DNA of 64,000 bases, from NCBI RefSeq assembly GCF_037975245.1, contig NC_092569.1, positions 13,005,001-13,069,000 on the forward strand, in the 5' to 3' direction. The notes under the pieces were generated by a model. That model made no database searches and was not told the DNA's origin. It saw only the letters and a list, made by a program, of their open reading frames with translations. Made by a program: the position numbers and the translations under genes. Positions 1-12,389 of the stretch are shown here, piece after piece. This stretch comes from Apostichopus japonicus (taxonomy: Eukaryota > Echinodermata > Holothuroidea > Aspidochirotida > Stichopodidae). How positions within the stretch are numbered: position 1 is the stretch's first letter; each line of letters opens with the position of its first letter.

Positions 1-244
1 GAATAAAAAAATCTTTACGAGGATTGTAGCTCAATGCAATCTAAAGTTGACGATGTGCGTGTTTTTTTATCTTGTCTTATCTTGTCTTATTTCTTTAATA
101 ATAAAGAATTTATATCAACATGTATATACTATGAGGAAAAGTCACTATTTTAAAAATTGAGCGTCAGGATGTGACTGTTAAACTTGAAATGCTACAATTT
201 AAAAACAACATGTCAATCATTTATATCACCCCTCACCCCTTTCC

Positions 245-640
245 CAGTGGCGGAGCGTCCATACAGTCAGAGGGGCGGATGCCCTCCCCCCCCCCCCCTG
301 ACGAACTCAAATGGACTGCTGGCGCCCTTTTCAGCATTTTACCACTTTTTACTTATTCGCGATTATTGACTTTTTTATTGCGCTCTCAAATACCTATTGA
401 CATTTGTCACATTTTATTGGTGTAATTTTCTGACAAAATGGTGATGACACCTATTTATTCTTCGTTTATCTGCAAATTAGCAAGGACCAGAAAGGGTCAT
501 TTCCTGCGATCTAGGGAGTTTCTTTACTCAAAAAATGTCTGCACGCTCCGCGCCAACCTGTGGCGGCGCTCCGCTTAGAAAGCGCCACTACAGACCATTC
601 TCGCCCCCCCCCCCTGACCAATACCCGAGCTCCACCACTG
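245..640. mobile_element. hAT-like MITE, degenerate
   Basis: Ends CAGTGGCGGAGCGTCC and CGAGCTCCACCACTG are inverted repeats with a few mismatches. Flanks CCCTTTCC / CCCTCTCT match at 6 of 8 positions. Just downstream of SLC5 exon 5. Confidence 0.55.
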
Positions 641-676
641 CCCTCTCTCCATAAGAAAACAAAAAGTGATCCTTAC

Positions 677-831
677 TCGAAAAAATCGATTCGACCTCCT
701 TCTTTGGCAATCTGCCAACCTCTCCTGAATCCTCCGACCTTAACTGCAGCACCGATAATCATCGCGAAAAACCCAATGAACATCAAGGTGACTTGGAATA
801 CATCAGTCCATAATACTGCTTTCATTCCCCC
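677..831 (-). CDS. SLC5 transporter coding exon 5 (last one in the window)
   Basis: Follows acceptor TATAG at a run of six G (minus strand) and ends at donor GTAAGG; 51 codons plus two bases. It begins [13 protein letters not shown], the most diagnostic SLC5 motif, then a hydrophobic helix, then KEGGRIDFF, which matches the family's GGRLNFWNF loop. The remaining exons should lie beyond the left edge; positions 1-670 show none. Confidence 0.88.
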
Positions 832-3800
832 CTATACATATAGAGAATGATAAGCCCATTTATCACAGGCATTTTATGCACACACGTAAATGTGGCCTTT
901 TAACTCAATTTAACTCTAATGCGCATGCGCAAAAGGGAAGGGTAGGCAGGAATCCACCACCACCACAGCCAATCGTCAGTTCAGTAAGGGATTTGCCAGT
1001 CAGCCGAGGAAGACTTAAATTACGGCGGTTATAATTAGTGAAAAGCCCGGGCTTTTCAAGCTATCCGCAACTTCAAATCAAGTTCATCAAGCTGATTTTG
1101 ACCTAATGTATAGTCTAAGATATGCCTCACTGGAAATGTATTTTAGATCCTCCTGCAAGCAGGAACTCGAGAAGAAGCCTCATAGGCTTATCAAAGCCGC
1201 AAGCTGACCGAAGTCAGTCTCTTACATTCATATTTAACGTCCATGATTATGAATTGTCAACAACACTTTAACTGGACGACATACATTAATCTTGGGAGTG
1301 ACTCGAACCGGGGGACCTTATGATTGGAAGGCACCGGCGTTAACCACTGAGCTAACACTTCTTAATGCCGTTTGTTTTTGTGTGTGGGACGATTACCGAA
1401 TCCCCTACAAGGACTAGTCGACTGGAAGTTCCAGGATACACCCTTCCTTTATAAAATCACTGATTCACCTCTATAACGCTTCTATAACATTCATGTTGGT
1501 ACACAACGATTGAAATCATACACTAATTAAACGTAATCTGTATTCCCGACATTATGCGTAAATGACCCTGAAATATATGGTCTACTGTTTAGCGCCTTAC
1601 AATGAAACAATGTCATGCTAAAAATTGTTGGAGGTGGGGGTGGGGGTTACTACGGTATATAATTTCGTAAGAAAACAAGATGGCGTGTATTCTACTCACT
1701 ATTGTAGTGTAAAATGTGCACACCAGCCCAACGGAGAATACAGAACCCCACAGACTTAGATCAGTGACTGTAAACAAACAACAGTTAAAACCAAAACCAA
1801 CATAAAAACAACTATATGATACTTTAGAGAAGGATAAACACATACTTGATGCCCACACATTAGGTGATTTTTTACATTGCCCATTAGTTCCTTACGCCAC
1901 ACCCCCACACCCCCCTCCCCACCACAAGATGAGATGAATATGAACGTCTTTTTTTTCACTTAAAACAGAACACTTAAACAGAAAACAATGTCATTGAATA
2001 GAAATAGTCACTTTGATTAACATTTCCAAAATGTACTGAAGGAGTATAATCTTCTGAGGAAATGATAAAAGTTATCTTCATTACCTATATTCCGTTTTAA
2101 AATACGACGTTAATGTTAACGAGGCATATAGATATACACAACATTTGTTGCCAAAACAACGTGTATATATATCTTTATATGTCATCACCGCTGTTTACTG
2201 CATGGTTCAATTTGGCGTAATTTCATAATTTAACGCGAAATAAGCAGATATAGAAAGAAACTGAAGCAATTCTTACAAATAATAACGTACCTGCGAAATT
2301 TTAATCACGTAGGTATATAGATGTACAGGCAGTTAGATTGAAATTCAATTTTTTTATTTAAGCCATATACACGTATCAGTTTAGTGTTTCTTACCTGCAC
2401 TGAGTGCTAAGGCTGGAGCATAGATCACAATCCCCAAATATATGACCTGAAAAAAACAATATGCAAATGAGAATGGAAGCGGTAACAATGGTAACATGAC
2501 GCCAAGTGATGCCACTTTAAGCTGACTGAATATTTAAGCTGTGTGTTTATGTTGAAGTTGCAACATGTAGTATACTGTGGTACATACATTTTACCGTTTT
2601 AAGGAAGGACTAGGTATAGCTTAAAACGTAATCGGTTACTTTGGTGAGAACTTTCACACTTTGACCTCTGCTGACCTCGAATGTTGTTATTAAATAACCA
2701 TTGACCGCGAACAAAAGCAACGGAGACACCCATTAGCCAGCTACACCCCAGTAAGACATTTACCAACGTTCTCTTTCTTGATACATCGTGTTTACAATTG
2801 GTCTCAGGTTTTGACCTCAAATGATGTTCAAATGAACTTTGACCCTTCACCCAAGAACCATCTACTTGTTGCATTATGTTTGTTGTTATTGTTTCCAATC
2901 TCTCATATGCGCTTAAACATTTTCCAAGTTACGTGTTCCTGGAATTATGAGCTTTTAACGGTTTTATATTGATATATGCTGACCTATGCTGACTATTGAC
3001 CCACCCCAACCAGAAAACAAAAATAAGTAATCCTACAAGATTTGTCAATATTCTTCTTTTTTTTTTCTTTAGAGATACCGTGTTCAACAAGCTATACATG
3101 CGTACACACACAAGCATATATACAGTAGACACACGTGCACGAGTTAACGAAGCTCATTTAATGAACATATATATATCTCTCTTTAGCTAAACTTCTTTGT
3201 TTTAATATACTAGTCGAGAAAGTTTCTGTATACTTGAAAAGTCGTTTGATCATATAGCACATACCATCATCAAACAAAAGGTCAGCATTCCTGCGATACG
3301 AACTGCTTTGTTGAATCGAAGTTCGAGGTACTGGAAGACAATGCATATAAGAAAAATAACAATTGATAACGTCGTTAAGTTATAATTTATGGGGGGGGGG
3401 AGGGTTCTATTATTTTGCTGTTCATTGGTAAATATGATACGATAAATACAATGAGCGAAACGAAAAGAATTTACACATTATCAATTGCAATATGTTTTAA
3501 AAAAAGCGTCCAATTCTCACCGATAACACAAAAATCGAAAAACAATAGGTCCAATTCTAACCGAAACGCAAAAATCGAAAAAAAAGGTCCAATTCTCACC
3601 GAAACGATTGATGTGTCACCAAAGAAAGTATAGTTTAAACACGGAAATACTTTCACGATGTCACAATACACTTAGAAAGGTATTTCTACTTCATTCATAA
3701 TACCGAACGTTTTTCTTTAATCCAACTAGTTTCAAGTGCATTTGCGAAGGGATGTTCATGTACAAGAATATACGCCGCATGAAAGGCAAATACATTTGCA

Positions 3801-4540
3801 TTCAACCATCACCGGACAACGTTCATGGTTATATAAAACCTCCTTAGAAAGCTAAGACTCTGTAGGGCAGGGTTTCCCAACTTTATCCCCCCCCCCCCCC
3901 CCCACGAACCACCTGTGGATGTCAGAGTTGTCCACGAACCCCCAACTTTTCTAGACACGATCTGAGTCATTATTATACTATAATACGCATACAGTGCTTA
4001 GTTAAAGATCAAGTTCACAGTGTAATATTGTAATGAAAAACAACGAAGAGATGAACACATATTTATTTGGAAACTTCACGATCAGATCACGAATTGTATC
4101 ACGCATCGATTACCCATCACACACGATGAGACGGATGCTCTTGTTTTGTTTTTTTATCAAATGCACGGTACGGTACTACTATGGCAACATATGCGTATGG
4201 AACGCGAAAAGAGTTGGTCGATAGGTACGACTTTTGTACATTACAAAATTATATGATATATCAGAGTTTAGTTCAACAAAAAGTACTCTAGTTTTGACTT
4301 CAGAAACGTCTCACGAACCCCTTGGGATGGACTTACGAACCCCATGGATGTTCATACACCCCAGTTAGGGAACCCCTGCTGTAGGGCATATATTACAAAG
4401 GAAAATCGTCTATAGAATATATAGTGTCATAAATTGTGTCTTGTAATATAATATCTGGTGATCTTTTCCTTTGATTCCTTACCCCCTTTTTTTTAAATTT
4501 TGGTTTGGTATGCTGACTTTGTAACTTTCGTATTATTACC

Positions 4541-4606
<66 letters not shown>

Positions 4607-7600
4607 GGTAATATTACAAAAGTATATATATATAACCTAATGTTAAGTGGCTAACTACATTCAGCATATTTTACTAACCGTATAGTACACCATATTTCAC
4701 ATTCCACCGATTTTTGACCCATTGAAGGGTAAAATACCGTAACGTCGAACACAATATGTACGATTGTTCGATAGCTTAAATTGATACGATGATGTTATTA
4801 TTGTGTCACACATGTTAATGCAATTTCCGCAAAGATTACCATTGAAATGTTTACGGTGGCTTAATAGGGACATTGGAAACAAAAAAAAACCCAAAATTTT
4901 GATATAAACAGTCAAAAGTTTGAGATAAAAGGACAACATTTTGAGATTTGGGGACACTACCCCCCCCCCCCTCCTCTCCATGTCCCTATTGAGCCAACCA
5001 GCATATTAAGTAGATATAAGAATATTTACTACACAGATGTAACGGGCCTATATAGGTTTTGCTGTTATTCAACAAAACAAAAACAAAAGCACCAGATGAT
5101 AAAGTTAGGCAACATTAACTGTCAGTTTTTTTGCGAGTAAGACATACATTTTGTGGGACACAATAGTATCCTTTGGGGTAAGTATTGAGTCCAGGGCGCC
5201 CAGGGTGCCCAGAGTGCCCAGGGCAAATCCACGCTACGCATGCGCACATGCATACACGCTATAGTGTAATGTCAAACACCGGACTGTCGTCGCTCCACCA
5301 CCACACCCACTCACGATTTCTCATGAATGAGCCCACCGACCAGTGCTCGAACCGGAAGAGGATTAAATTCTGGCTATATACGGTTGGAGCAGGAAGAGGG
5401 AGGGGGGGGGGGGTTCCTTTATGCATTTGACTGGGCAAACGTCACAAATTACCTCATAATATCCCGATCAAAATAATGAATCTTCGGTGCTCTGATGTGC
5501 TGCCATCTTGCAATTATTATATACAATATTGATAGACTCGATTTGGAGTAAATGAAAGAACCCGTGTCCAACCCAACAATATATATACTAGTCCACCGAA
5601 TAATGGTTTCGATTCCGAATCCGGACTCGAGTACGTAGCCTACTACATCTCAATCGTCAATTATGTAACATATTATATGGTTTGGTCATTTTATAACGCA
5701 ACGCAACATATTCAAACAATGCACAACAACCTATACGTTGTACGTATTTTCTCACATTGTTCTGTAAATGCTTGGGTCGAATGGGATACAGTACATGTTC
5801 TGTTCACTTGAGGTGGTTATAGGTACATAAGATGCACATTCCCCAATACATACAGACCAACCTGCATATCTACACAGCAGAACCATCGCATTCGTTCAAG
5901 ACCGGCTGTTTTAGTATTGCATTGTTATTTAGTGGGAGATCTTTACCCAAAGCTGCTATAGGCCTGTGTTGTCTGATATATAAGGCACGTTCTTGCCCTA
6001 CAGTTCAAGGTCAAAGGGATTGAAACTCTAATCCGGGCCTTGTTTGAATACATTCAAGACATCTGTCGGCAATAAGAAAGTAGCGAAATCATACAGATAT
6101 GACCTAGCCATAAACGACCCGAAACCTAGTCTCAAAGAATAAGAAAAATACGGGAAATATTATAATCTGCTTTTCAGATGCTTCATCGGGCCGGCTGAAT
6201 ACATAGCTGGTGGAATATATAGGATAGGGATTTAACGAACAGAGGATGAAAGGAATTAGGGATACAGGCAAGGAGTTGATATATAGAAGAAGAAGAATAC
6301 AGCTCACTGATATAGAAGCCAAGTTGAGCTGCACTTTGCGTTGTGTACTTGGTAGAAACTTTTTTGGCTAATTTCAACCAGGGAGCTGTTAACCGAGAAA
6401 GACCGTTTTCAAGTTATGGATGCTATTCGACAAAACTTATTCGACAAAAAACGATTTGACTGCCTCTGATAGGCGAGTTTTCAATAGTTCATCAAAGTTT
6501 ATGTAATTTTCGTTATCTATTTTTTTTTTGGGGGGGGGTGGGGAAAATCCATTACCTTAATATGCATCAATCGTTCCTTTTGCGATTTGAGTGAACTTCA
6601 GTTACCGAAATATTGTTTTCCGCCTCGGGTACCTTATCGTTAATCATGTAGACTATTCGGCATATAACATAATCCCAAATAATCCTTCAATCTTGAGATT
6701 GCAACTTCAACCCAAAATGCATCTGCAGGTCGGGAGAGGGGGCTTTTCAAGGTCGGCGGAACGGGGGTGTGCCAGTGGGATACCAATATTTCGGTCGATA
6801 ATAGCTTTCCCGTCCGTTTCAATCTTGAACGTAAATTTACTTCAAAGGGTCACAAACTATAAAATCATTTTACTAAAAAACGAGCCCATCCTACTTGACC
6901 CCTCCTCAGGCACGAATCATATCTCCCACCCACCCATACAAACAACGACCCTGGTCCCCCCCCCCCCACTAGTCTTGGCCAAGTCGTTTGTAATACTCCT
7001 TTTCTCGCGTGCAACTGTACATACCTCAGAGTCCGTTTCTGCCTACCATGAATGTGCTTGCCCACTGTATTTTACATGCCCGAGGATCTGTCCGATACAA
7101 TCAATCGTTTCCGCGGGCGTTCTCTGGACAGTACAGCAAATAGATACGGGCAAAAAGGTACACTAGACTGTTCATACTAGGGTCTTAACAAGACTCCCCC
7201 CCCCCCCCCAGAGTCTTGTCCTACCAATCTAGAAATTAGGCTCTGTGTACCATGAGCAGGGAAGATGATACATCCGTGCTTGTACTTTCCGAACATTGGG
7301 TACAACGGGGGGATGGGCAATGGCGGGGGGGGGGGCAATGAGAAAGTCAAAAAATTAGCATACCCCAACGACGTTGTTATATAGCAGGTACGGTAGAAGT
7401 TGTCATACCAGTGGTGCAGTGTAGAGGTCCTGTGACGTATATGTAGATGTTATTGACGTATTACCATACTGAGACTCGACGTGTGTTCTGGGGCATTGTT
7501 ACGATTCTCTTGTGTCTGAGAGGTAATGTAGGTAACAGGTGTGACACTTTCACTGCTGTGAAACTAAGTGTACTAAATCAAATTTGATAACAATAATTAT

Positions 7601-10600
7601 ATCATACTGGTAGGGAAGCGGTACTTACCGCCGATTAACTTTAATCTTGAAGTTGTTATTATCGGAGAAAAAATGTAAAAAAAGTGAGTATACTAGTAAT
7701 GTTTCTACAGGTTTTCTGGTTTCTAAGGTATTCGCCTTTATAATATGTCTAATATCTGGAAGGCTCCTTTAAGGGCTACATTGATGATGACGTCATCTCC
7801 TCAGTAACGGTCTAACTGTTAATGCTAATCCATTGTTTTATAATTCAAATAACTCAATCGAATATATTCTATATATTACGTTAAAGGGTGTGAAGACTCG
7901 CGCAAAAAGAAATGTATAATGCCGGTAATCTGACCTAGTTTCGAATGAGGTGTAACAGAAGTGTTAGACACCACCATCGATCCCAGAAAATACACACAGA
8001 GCTTGCTACCGACGGTAATTAGACACTAGTGTACAGTCAATACATGCAGCTACGGTCAATACCCACAACACAGTGTACATAGCAGCGTGGACATCTCAGG
8101 TCTAGATAAAATATAACAAGGTGTCACGTTTCATTACTGCCTGCATTTTGTAGCGACACGAACAAAACGTCACTTGCAAGCAACAGAATGTTAACTTTTT
8201 TTCAGATGGCCGCACGCAGTTTGGGGCGAGTCTTCAATGCCTTTAACAACAGAGAACCTTTGGGATGACCATCAACGTCATGCGTTTGACCATGCCAATT
8301 TGTACTTTCCTTGTAAAACATGTCAAGTGAGACCATAAAGGTCTTATTGTATTCCCCATTGAGTTTTGCGTTGAATCAGAGGTACTGACCGCGTGGTCTG
8401 TCTTAGACTGTATGACCCAGTCACTTTAATTGATGAATCTTAGCAGTTTAAAGGGTCATTACGCAAAAATTGAAAGTGTTATAAAAACTAATACATAGAC
8501 TAACAGCAATGTTTTTATCGGTCTACAACATCTTATTTGGGGGGGGGGGGGGTGGGGGGAGGGCTCAAATTCTTTTAAGAGGTGTGCCATATCTCTGATA
8601 AAACAGGTAAGGCGTAAAAAGGGGGTAGCGTACTGAGTGGCTGTCTTTAAAAGGAGCACATCATATGCTCGGTATAATATGCTACTTAAATAATTGTCCT
8701 TGTATTTTGTGAACCAATTTGTTAACCAGTAAACATGTGGGAATTTTTTGTTAATTCCTTTTAAATATAACGACGTGTAAAAGTGTCTTAGCAATGCTTG
8801 TAATTACACAAACCTGCCAGCACCCACAAGTGGTGTAAAGAGTGAGAACTGAGTGTTAGCTAAAATAACTGCCACTGCGTGTTTAAGAAGGGAGTTGTTA
8901 TTCCAAAACAACTCCCTGGTATGCATGTGGTCACGAAGTTTCAAAATAACTGGACAAAGCAAACCTGTGTTAGCTTGACCAAATTTTAAAAAACTAAAAA
9001 AAACTATTAACGTGACATTTAAATCGCGAAGATGGATATTTGAGGTAAAGGGTGTACTGTATATAACACTGCAACTGGACTAGCGTTGCATTGTTGTAAT
9101 CAGCGTATGCGTACCGTTCAGAATTCTGACGTCATCCGGCGGGACGCGCCTTCACTACTAAGACGAAGGGTTATCGTCTGCTATAACAATCACAAGTAGT
9201 GAAGTGTGACGTCACAAGACGTTTGCTTAGGAACTTGTATGGTAGGCTGGTGGGACAAAAATGACTGCCTACTACGCGCGCTTGAAACAAATCAATCGGT
9301 GCGGCATTTTCACGTACATGATTTTTCTTTGTCAATCTCTTGTCGAAGACTCGACGTTCTCTCATACATTCTCGTTAGTTCCGTTAGGCGCCGTCGAAGT
9401 TCGAAGACGAGCTGAGAAAAATATCACATTGGCGAAAGCGCTAAATCGATTAGTTGTTTGAAGCAAGTATTGTAGACGGCGGGTGCCTATACCCCCTCAC
9501 CCCCCCCCCCCCCACCGATGGCTTGCGATATCCACTGGCATAAAACCGGGAGCTACTATTACATATGCACACAAGGCGCTGCTAACCGTTAGGTATTGTG
9601 GCTGCTCAATATAGGCAAATGTTAGGAATTATCCGGGCAGCTTTCCATACAACAATTTAGGCTTGGTTAGGTGTTCATCTATAGCCGACATTTTGACCTT
9701 TAACCCAATAGCACCGGCAACCACTCCAGGACATATTTGATCTAAAGAGATTTACTTCCCGGACGCTTTTGACCTCTCACTATTATTGTCAGATAGACGC
9801 GAAGCAGGTATGCATAGACGGCCAGCAGGGAATTACTCGAAACTATGGGAAAGCGTTTGTGAAAATAAAAGTTTACATAATTTGAAATAAAAACAGCAGT
9901 TTATTTCCCACCGACCGTATTTTCTGTTGCGGTATGACCGGGAAACTTATTATGATTTTTTACCATGGTAAAGTGTATGGTACGGGTATTACCATGGTAA
10001 AGTGTATGTGGTACGGGTATTACCCTAGTAAAGGGTGTGGTATGGGTTTTACCTGGTAAAGTGGTATTGGTATTACCATGGTAAAGTGTATGGTACGGGT
10101 ATTACCTCGTAAAGTGTATATGGTATGGGTATTACCCTAGTAAAGCGAATGTTATGGGTATTACCCTGGTAAAGTGTATATATGGTACTGGTATGACCTG
10201 GTTAAGTGTATGGTATTGGTATTACCATGGTAAAGTGAAAGGTACGGGTATTACCATGGTAAAGTGTATGGTATGGGTATTACCTGGTAAAGGGTATGGT
10301 ATGGGTATTCCCCGGTAAAGTGTATGGTATGGGTATTACCTGGTAAAGGGTATGGTATGGGTATTCCCCGGTTAAGTGCATGGTATGGGTATTACCTGGT
10401 AAAGGGTATGGTATGGGTATTACCTGGGTAAAGTGTATGGTACGGGTATTGCCTGGTAAAGGGTATGGTATGGGTATTACCATGGTAAAGGGTAATGTAC
10501 GGGTATTATCATGTTAAAGTGTATGGTTTGGGTATCACCAAGGAGCTGCCAGGTGATATACACCAACTGTTGGGTAACAGCTCAGCGGTTTTCAATTGTC

Positions 10601-11895
10601 AATTGTGTAACCGTTTCACCGTTTCACATCCTAGCCCAAGGATGACCTTAAGTAGAATTTTAGTCTAGAAAGAAACCTTGAATACTAGTAATGTTTCTAT
10701 AACTACTCATATTTTCCAAATATTCACCATTAAAGTATGCCAAATATCTGGAATTCTCCATTAAGACTAAATGACATAGGAACGTTACATTAGTATAGGG
10801 TACTATACAACATGGCAATCATGCAGTGCTGATGTGGTATGGTCAACATGAACAATTATGGTGGTATTTACAATTGTACAAAAAGCCATATTTAGAACCT
10901 CTGTCATTTCAACAGATAGTATCATACAATAATATTATTTATAATAATATCATATCAAACCTCCACATATCATATAGTTGCATATACCATTACCCGTTTC
11001 ACATATAGTATCATACCATAGTATATTGTATCATAATAATTTAATATAAAACCTCCACAATAATATTGTTGCATATACTGTAGTATTACATGGAACAATG
11101 ATATATTATAATAACAAGTGACATTGTTAATTTTGTGTAGTATTATAGTACAATGATATTGTATAGTGTATCATGTGAATCGGCCTGTGATGTGATTCTT
11201 CACACAGCATTATTGATCAGAACACAGACGTACATAATTTTCGACAGCTTATCATAATAGCTGTATTCAATAAATGAATATATATGCCAATGCTCTGAGT
11301 GAACAGGTGTAACCCGCACAAAGTGGATCGATGATGTCATTTCAAAAGCCTTCATTGTAGTTAAATATTGAATTTGATGAAGTTGTTTATTCTATTTTTT
11401 ATACAACATAATACAATCTTATAACATTGTACTCAAACGGGCTTACCAGCAATACTGAGTTCCAGAATTCCACACAGTCATATTTATTTTTCTTATTAAT
11501 ATTTACCATATGGCCCTACGTTTGGATTATGCCATTATAAAAGGAATGTGTTGATTTTATTTTGTATATGATGTTTCTTATATATATTTTTTTGATTATA
11601 GAATGGAGTTAAATTACGAATAAGTGAAAACTGTTTCTTTTGAGAGAAACTGCGCATTGCAACCTCAGGACCATGAAAATATTATGCATTACCATCAAAG
11701 TGAAGGTAATACGTTCATGCTGCATACAGACACATCGTCACTAGTGTTACAGATAATAAAAATCGCTTTTACCAAACTTAAATGTACCGTGAATCAGAAT
11801 TGGACCTCTGTTTATCAAAAATCTTAGCACTCGTTCGGTGTCTGCTTTTAACATACTGATCATTATTGAACCTAAAACTCGAATAGGCCTACATG

Positions 11896-11982
<87 letters not shown>

Positions 11983-11983
11983 C

Positions 11984-12021
<38 letters not shown>

Positions 12022-12389
12022 CCTACACTTACCTCGTAAGCGCTGGTTATATTCATTCGGAAGAACATCGGCATATAGATGCGGATAGTAAATATCCCAA
12101 CACCGATGTAAGAGAAAGCAAACAGCCAGTACATACCACCGTGAATATAATTTTCGGCTGGTGTTCCCAGAAAGGTAATGGCCGATATAAAACTAGCTAC
12201 GAGGGACATGGCTACGGGGAATGCGTGCATGTTACGGTTGGCTAAAAGAAACTCTTTGGTCGTTCTTTGTTTGCCTCCAGTACAAGCATGAAATATCCCA
12301 ATTCCGGCAGAAACAACGAACAAACTCCCAAAAACGACGTAATCCCAACCAGAGAAGTAGGTTTTTATAACTTGCGACTGATCCGCCAT
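677..12389 (-). CDS. SLC5-family sodium/monocarboxylate-type cotransporter, 5' part of gene (5 exons; continues off left edge)
   Basis: The exons are 12389-12033, 3330-3265, 2446-2395, 1767-1700 and 831-677. All have GT-AG borders and join in phase to give 232 codons plus two bases, against about 600 residues for the family. The protein is an inner fragment of a plasma-membrane Na+-coupled solute transporter. The N-terminus precedes a WDY motif, as in SLC5A8/SLC5A12. LGTP follows at the second helix, then [18 protein letters not shown] and [13 protein letters not shown], all hallmark SLC5 stretches in the expected order. The start is the ATG at 12389 (context ATCATGG). Known relatives carry lactate, short-chain fatty acids, iodide or vitamins; the substrate here cannot be read from half a protein. 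Intron 1 is 8.7 kb and full of repeats. A second homologous first exon lies upstream at 17854-17501. Family assignment is firm; orthology to a specific human member is not. Confidence 0.88.
1137..1357 (-). mobile_element. tRNA-derived SINE, family X copy 1
   Basis: On the minus strand: A box TAGCTCAGTGGTTAACG (near 1354-1338) and B box GGTTCGAGTC (1309-1300). The body then has three small hairpins (CTGACTTCGGTCAG, AAGCCTATGAGGCTT, CCTGCTTGCAGG) before a TCTAAAATACA end. In SLC5 intron 4. Nearly identical to 16627-16848. Confidence 0.8.
1700..1767 (-). CDS. SLC5 transporter coding exon 4
   Basis: Two bases plus 22 codons between acceptor TTTACAG and donor GTGAGT. Joined to exon 3 it reads [10 protein letters not shown], then [12 protein letters not shown], the helix-5 region (family: GVVCTFYCTLGG). 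Ends in phase 0. Confidence 0.86.
2395..2446 (-). CDS. SLC5 transporter coding exon 3
   Basis: 17 codons plus one base, between a T-rich CAG acceptor and donor GTAAGA. It reads [17 protein letters not shown], matching the conserved helix-4 stretch [11 protein letters not shown] of monocarboxylate-type SLC5 members. Ends in phase 1, completed by the next exon. Confidence 0.87.
3265..3330 (-). CDS. SLC5 transporter coding exon 2
   Basis: 22 codons between acceptor TTCCAG and donor GTATGT, phase 0 on both sides. The exon reads [11 protein letters not shown] and continues into a hydrophobic helix ending [12 protein letters not shown] is the conserved SLC5 motif after helix 3. Too small for ORF callers; found from motif and splice sites. 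Confidence 0.85.
3868..4378. mobile_element. Non-autonomous hAT transposon (MITE) with 8 bp target duplication
   Basis: Ends CAGGGTTTCCCAACTT and AGTTAGGGAACCCCTG are imperfect inverted repeats of the hAT type. Flanked by perfect CTGTAGGG on both sides (3860-3867, 4379-4386). Lies in intron 1 of the SLC5 gene. No transposase. Confidence 0.85.
4529..4617. repeat. (TA)n array inside an inverted repeat
   Basis: The array is flanked by TATTATTACCGTTTA and TAAACGGTAATATTA, so the whole stretch is a near-perfect palindrome of about 89 bases able to extrude as a cruciform. Confidence 0.8.
7690..7790 (+). repeat. Dispersed repeat, copy 1
   Basis: ATACTAGTAATGTTTCTA, then AATATCTGGAA and CTCC-TTAAG, shared in order with 10680-10770; degenerate. 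Confidence 0.45.
7885..8242. mobile_element. TTAA-flanked MITE, copy 1
   Basis: Flanked by TTAA (7881-7884 and 8243-8246). Termini AGGGTGTGAAGACTCGC and GGGCGAGTCTTCAATGCCT are inverted repeats. TTAA targeting is known for piggyBac and Kolobok families. Inverse homolog at 26483-26849. Confidence 0.8.
9950..10545 (+). repeat. Minisatellite, unit about 29-30 bp
   Basis: About 20 variant units of GTATGGTATGGGTATTACC-TGGTAAAGT. Some have TACGGG or ATTCCCC variants. Lies in SLC5 intron 1. The frames through it are artefacts. Confidence 0.9.
10680..10770 (+). repeat. Dispersed repeat, copy 2
   Basis: Direct-orientation partner of 7690-7790, immediately after the minisatellite. Confidence 0.45.
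11899..12021. repeat. (TA)n microsatellite next to SLC5 exon 1 donor
   Basis: About 120 bases of TA with a few C, beginning 12 bases inside the intron after 12033. Confidence 0.95.
12033..12389 (-). CDS. SLC5 transporter coding exon 1 (proximal first exon)
   Basis: 119 codons starting MADQSQ and ending TSAYE, then a consensus donor GTAAGT, phase 0. It covers the cytoplasm-facing N-terminus and the first membrane helices, including CTGGKQ, the conserved ASFISAIT segment and LGTP. The open frame runs on past the donor into a (TA)n array, which is intronic. It ends at the same residue as the known SLC5A8 exon boundary region before YLEL. Confidence 0.9.

Larger units (their letters stand above)
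3331..12032. other. SLC5 intron 1
   Basis: Apart from the hAT MITE, TTAA MITE, palindromic (TA)n array and minisatellite listed separately, I see only low-complexity stretches and poly-C/G runs (3390, 3889, 4960, 5401, 6530, 7197, 8539, 9496). The 191-codon frame at 6591-7166 has no ATG start and no recognisable motif. Confidence 0.6.

Noticed and set aside
6591-7166. 191-codon plus-strand open frame
   Set aside because: It begins at a non-ATG codon, has no motif, crosses poly-C runs and lies in an SLC5 intron.
10280-10483. Minus-strand frame with repeated [11 protein letters not shown]
   Set aside because: Translation of the 29-30 bp minisatellite.
11838-12245. Plus-strand frame over the SLC5 exon and (TA)n array
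   Set aside because: Shadow of the real minus-strand exon plus Tyr-Ile repeats from TA.
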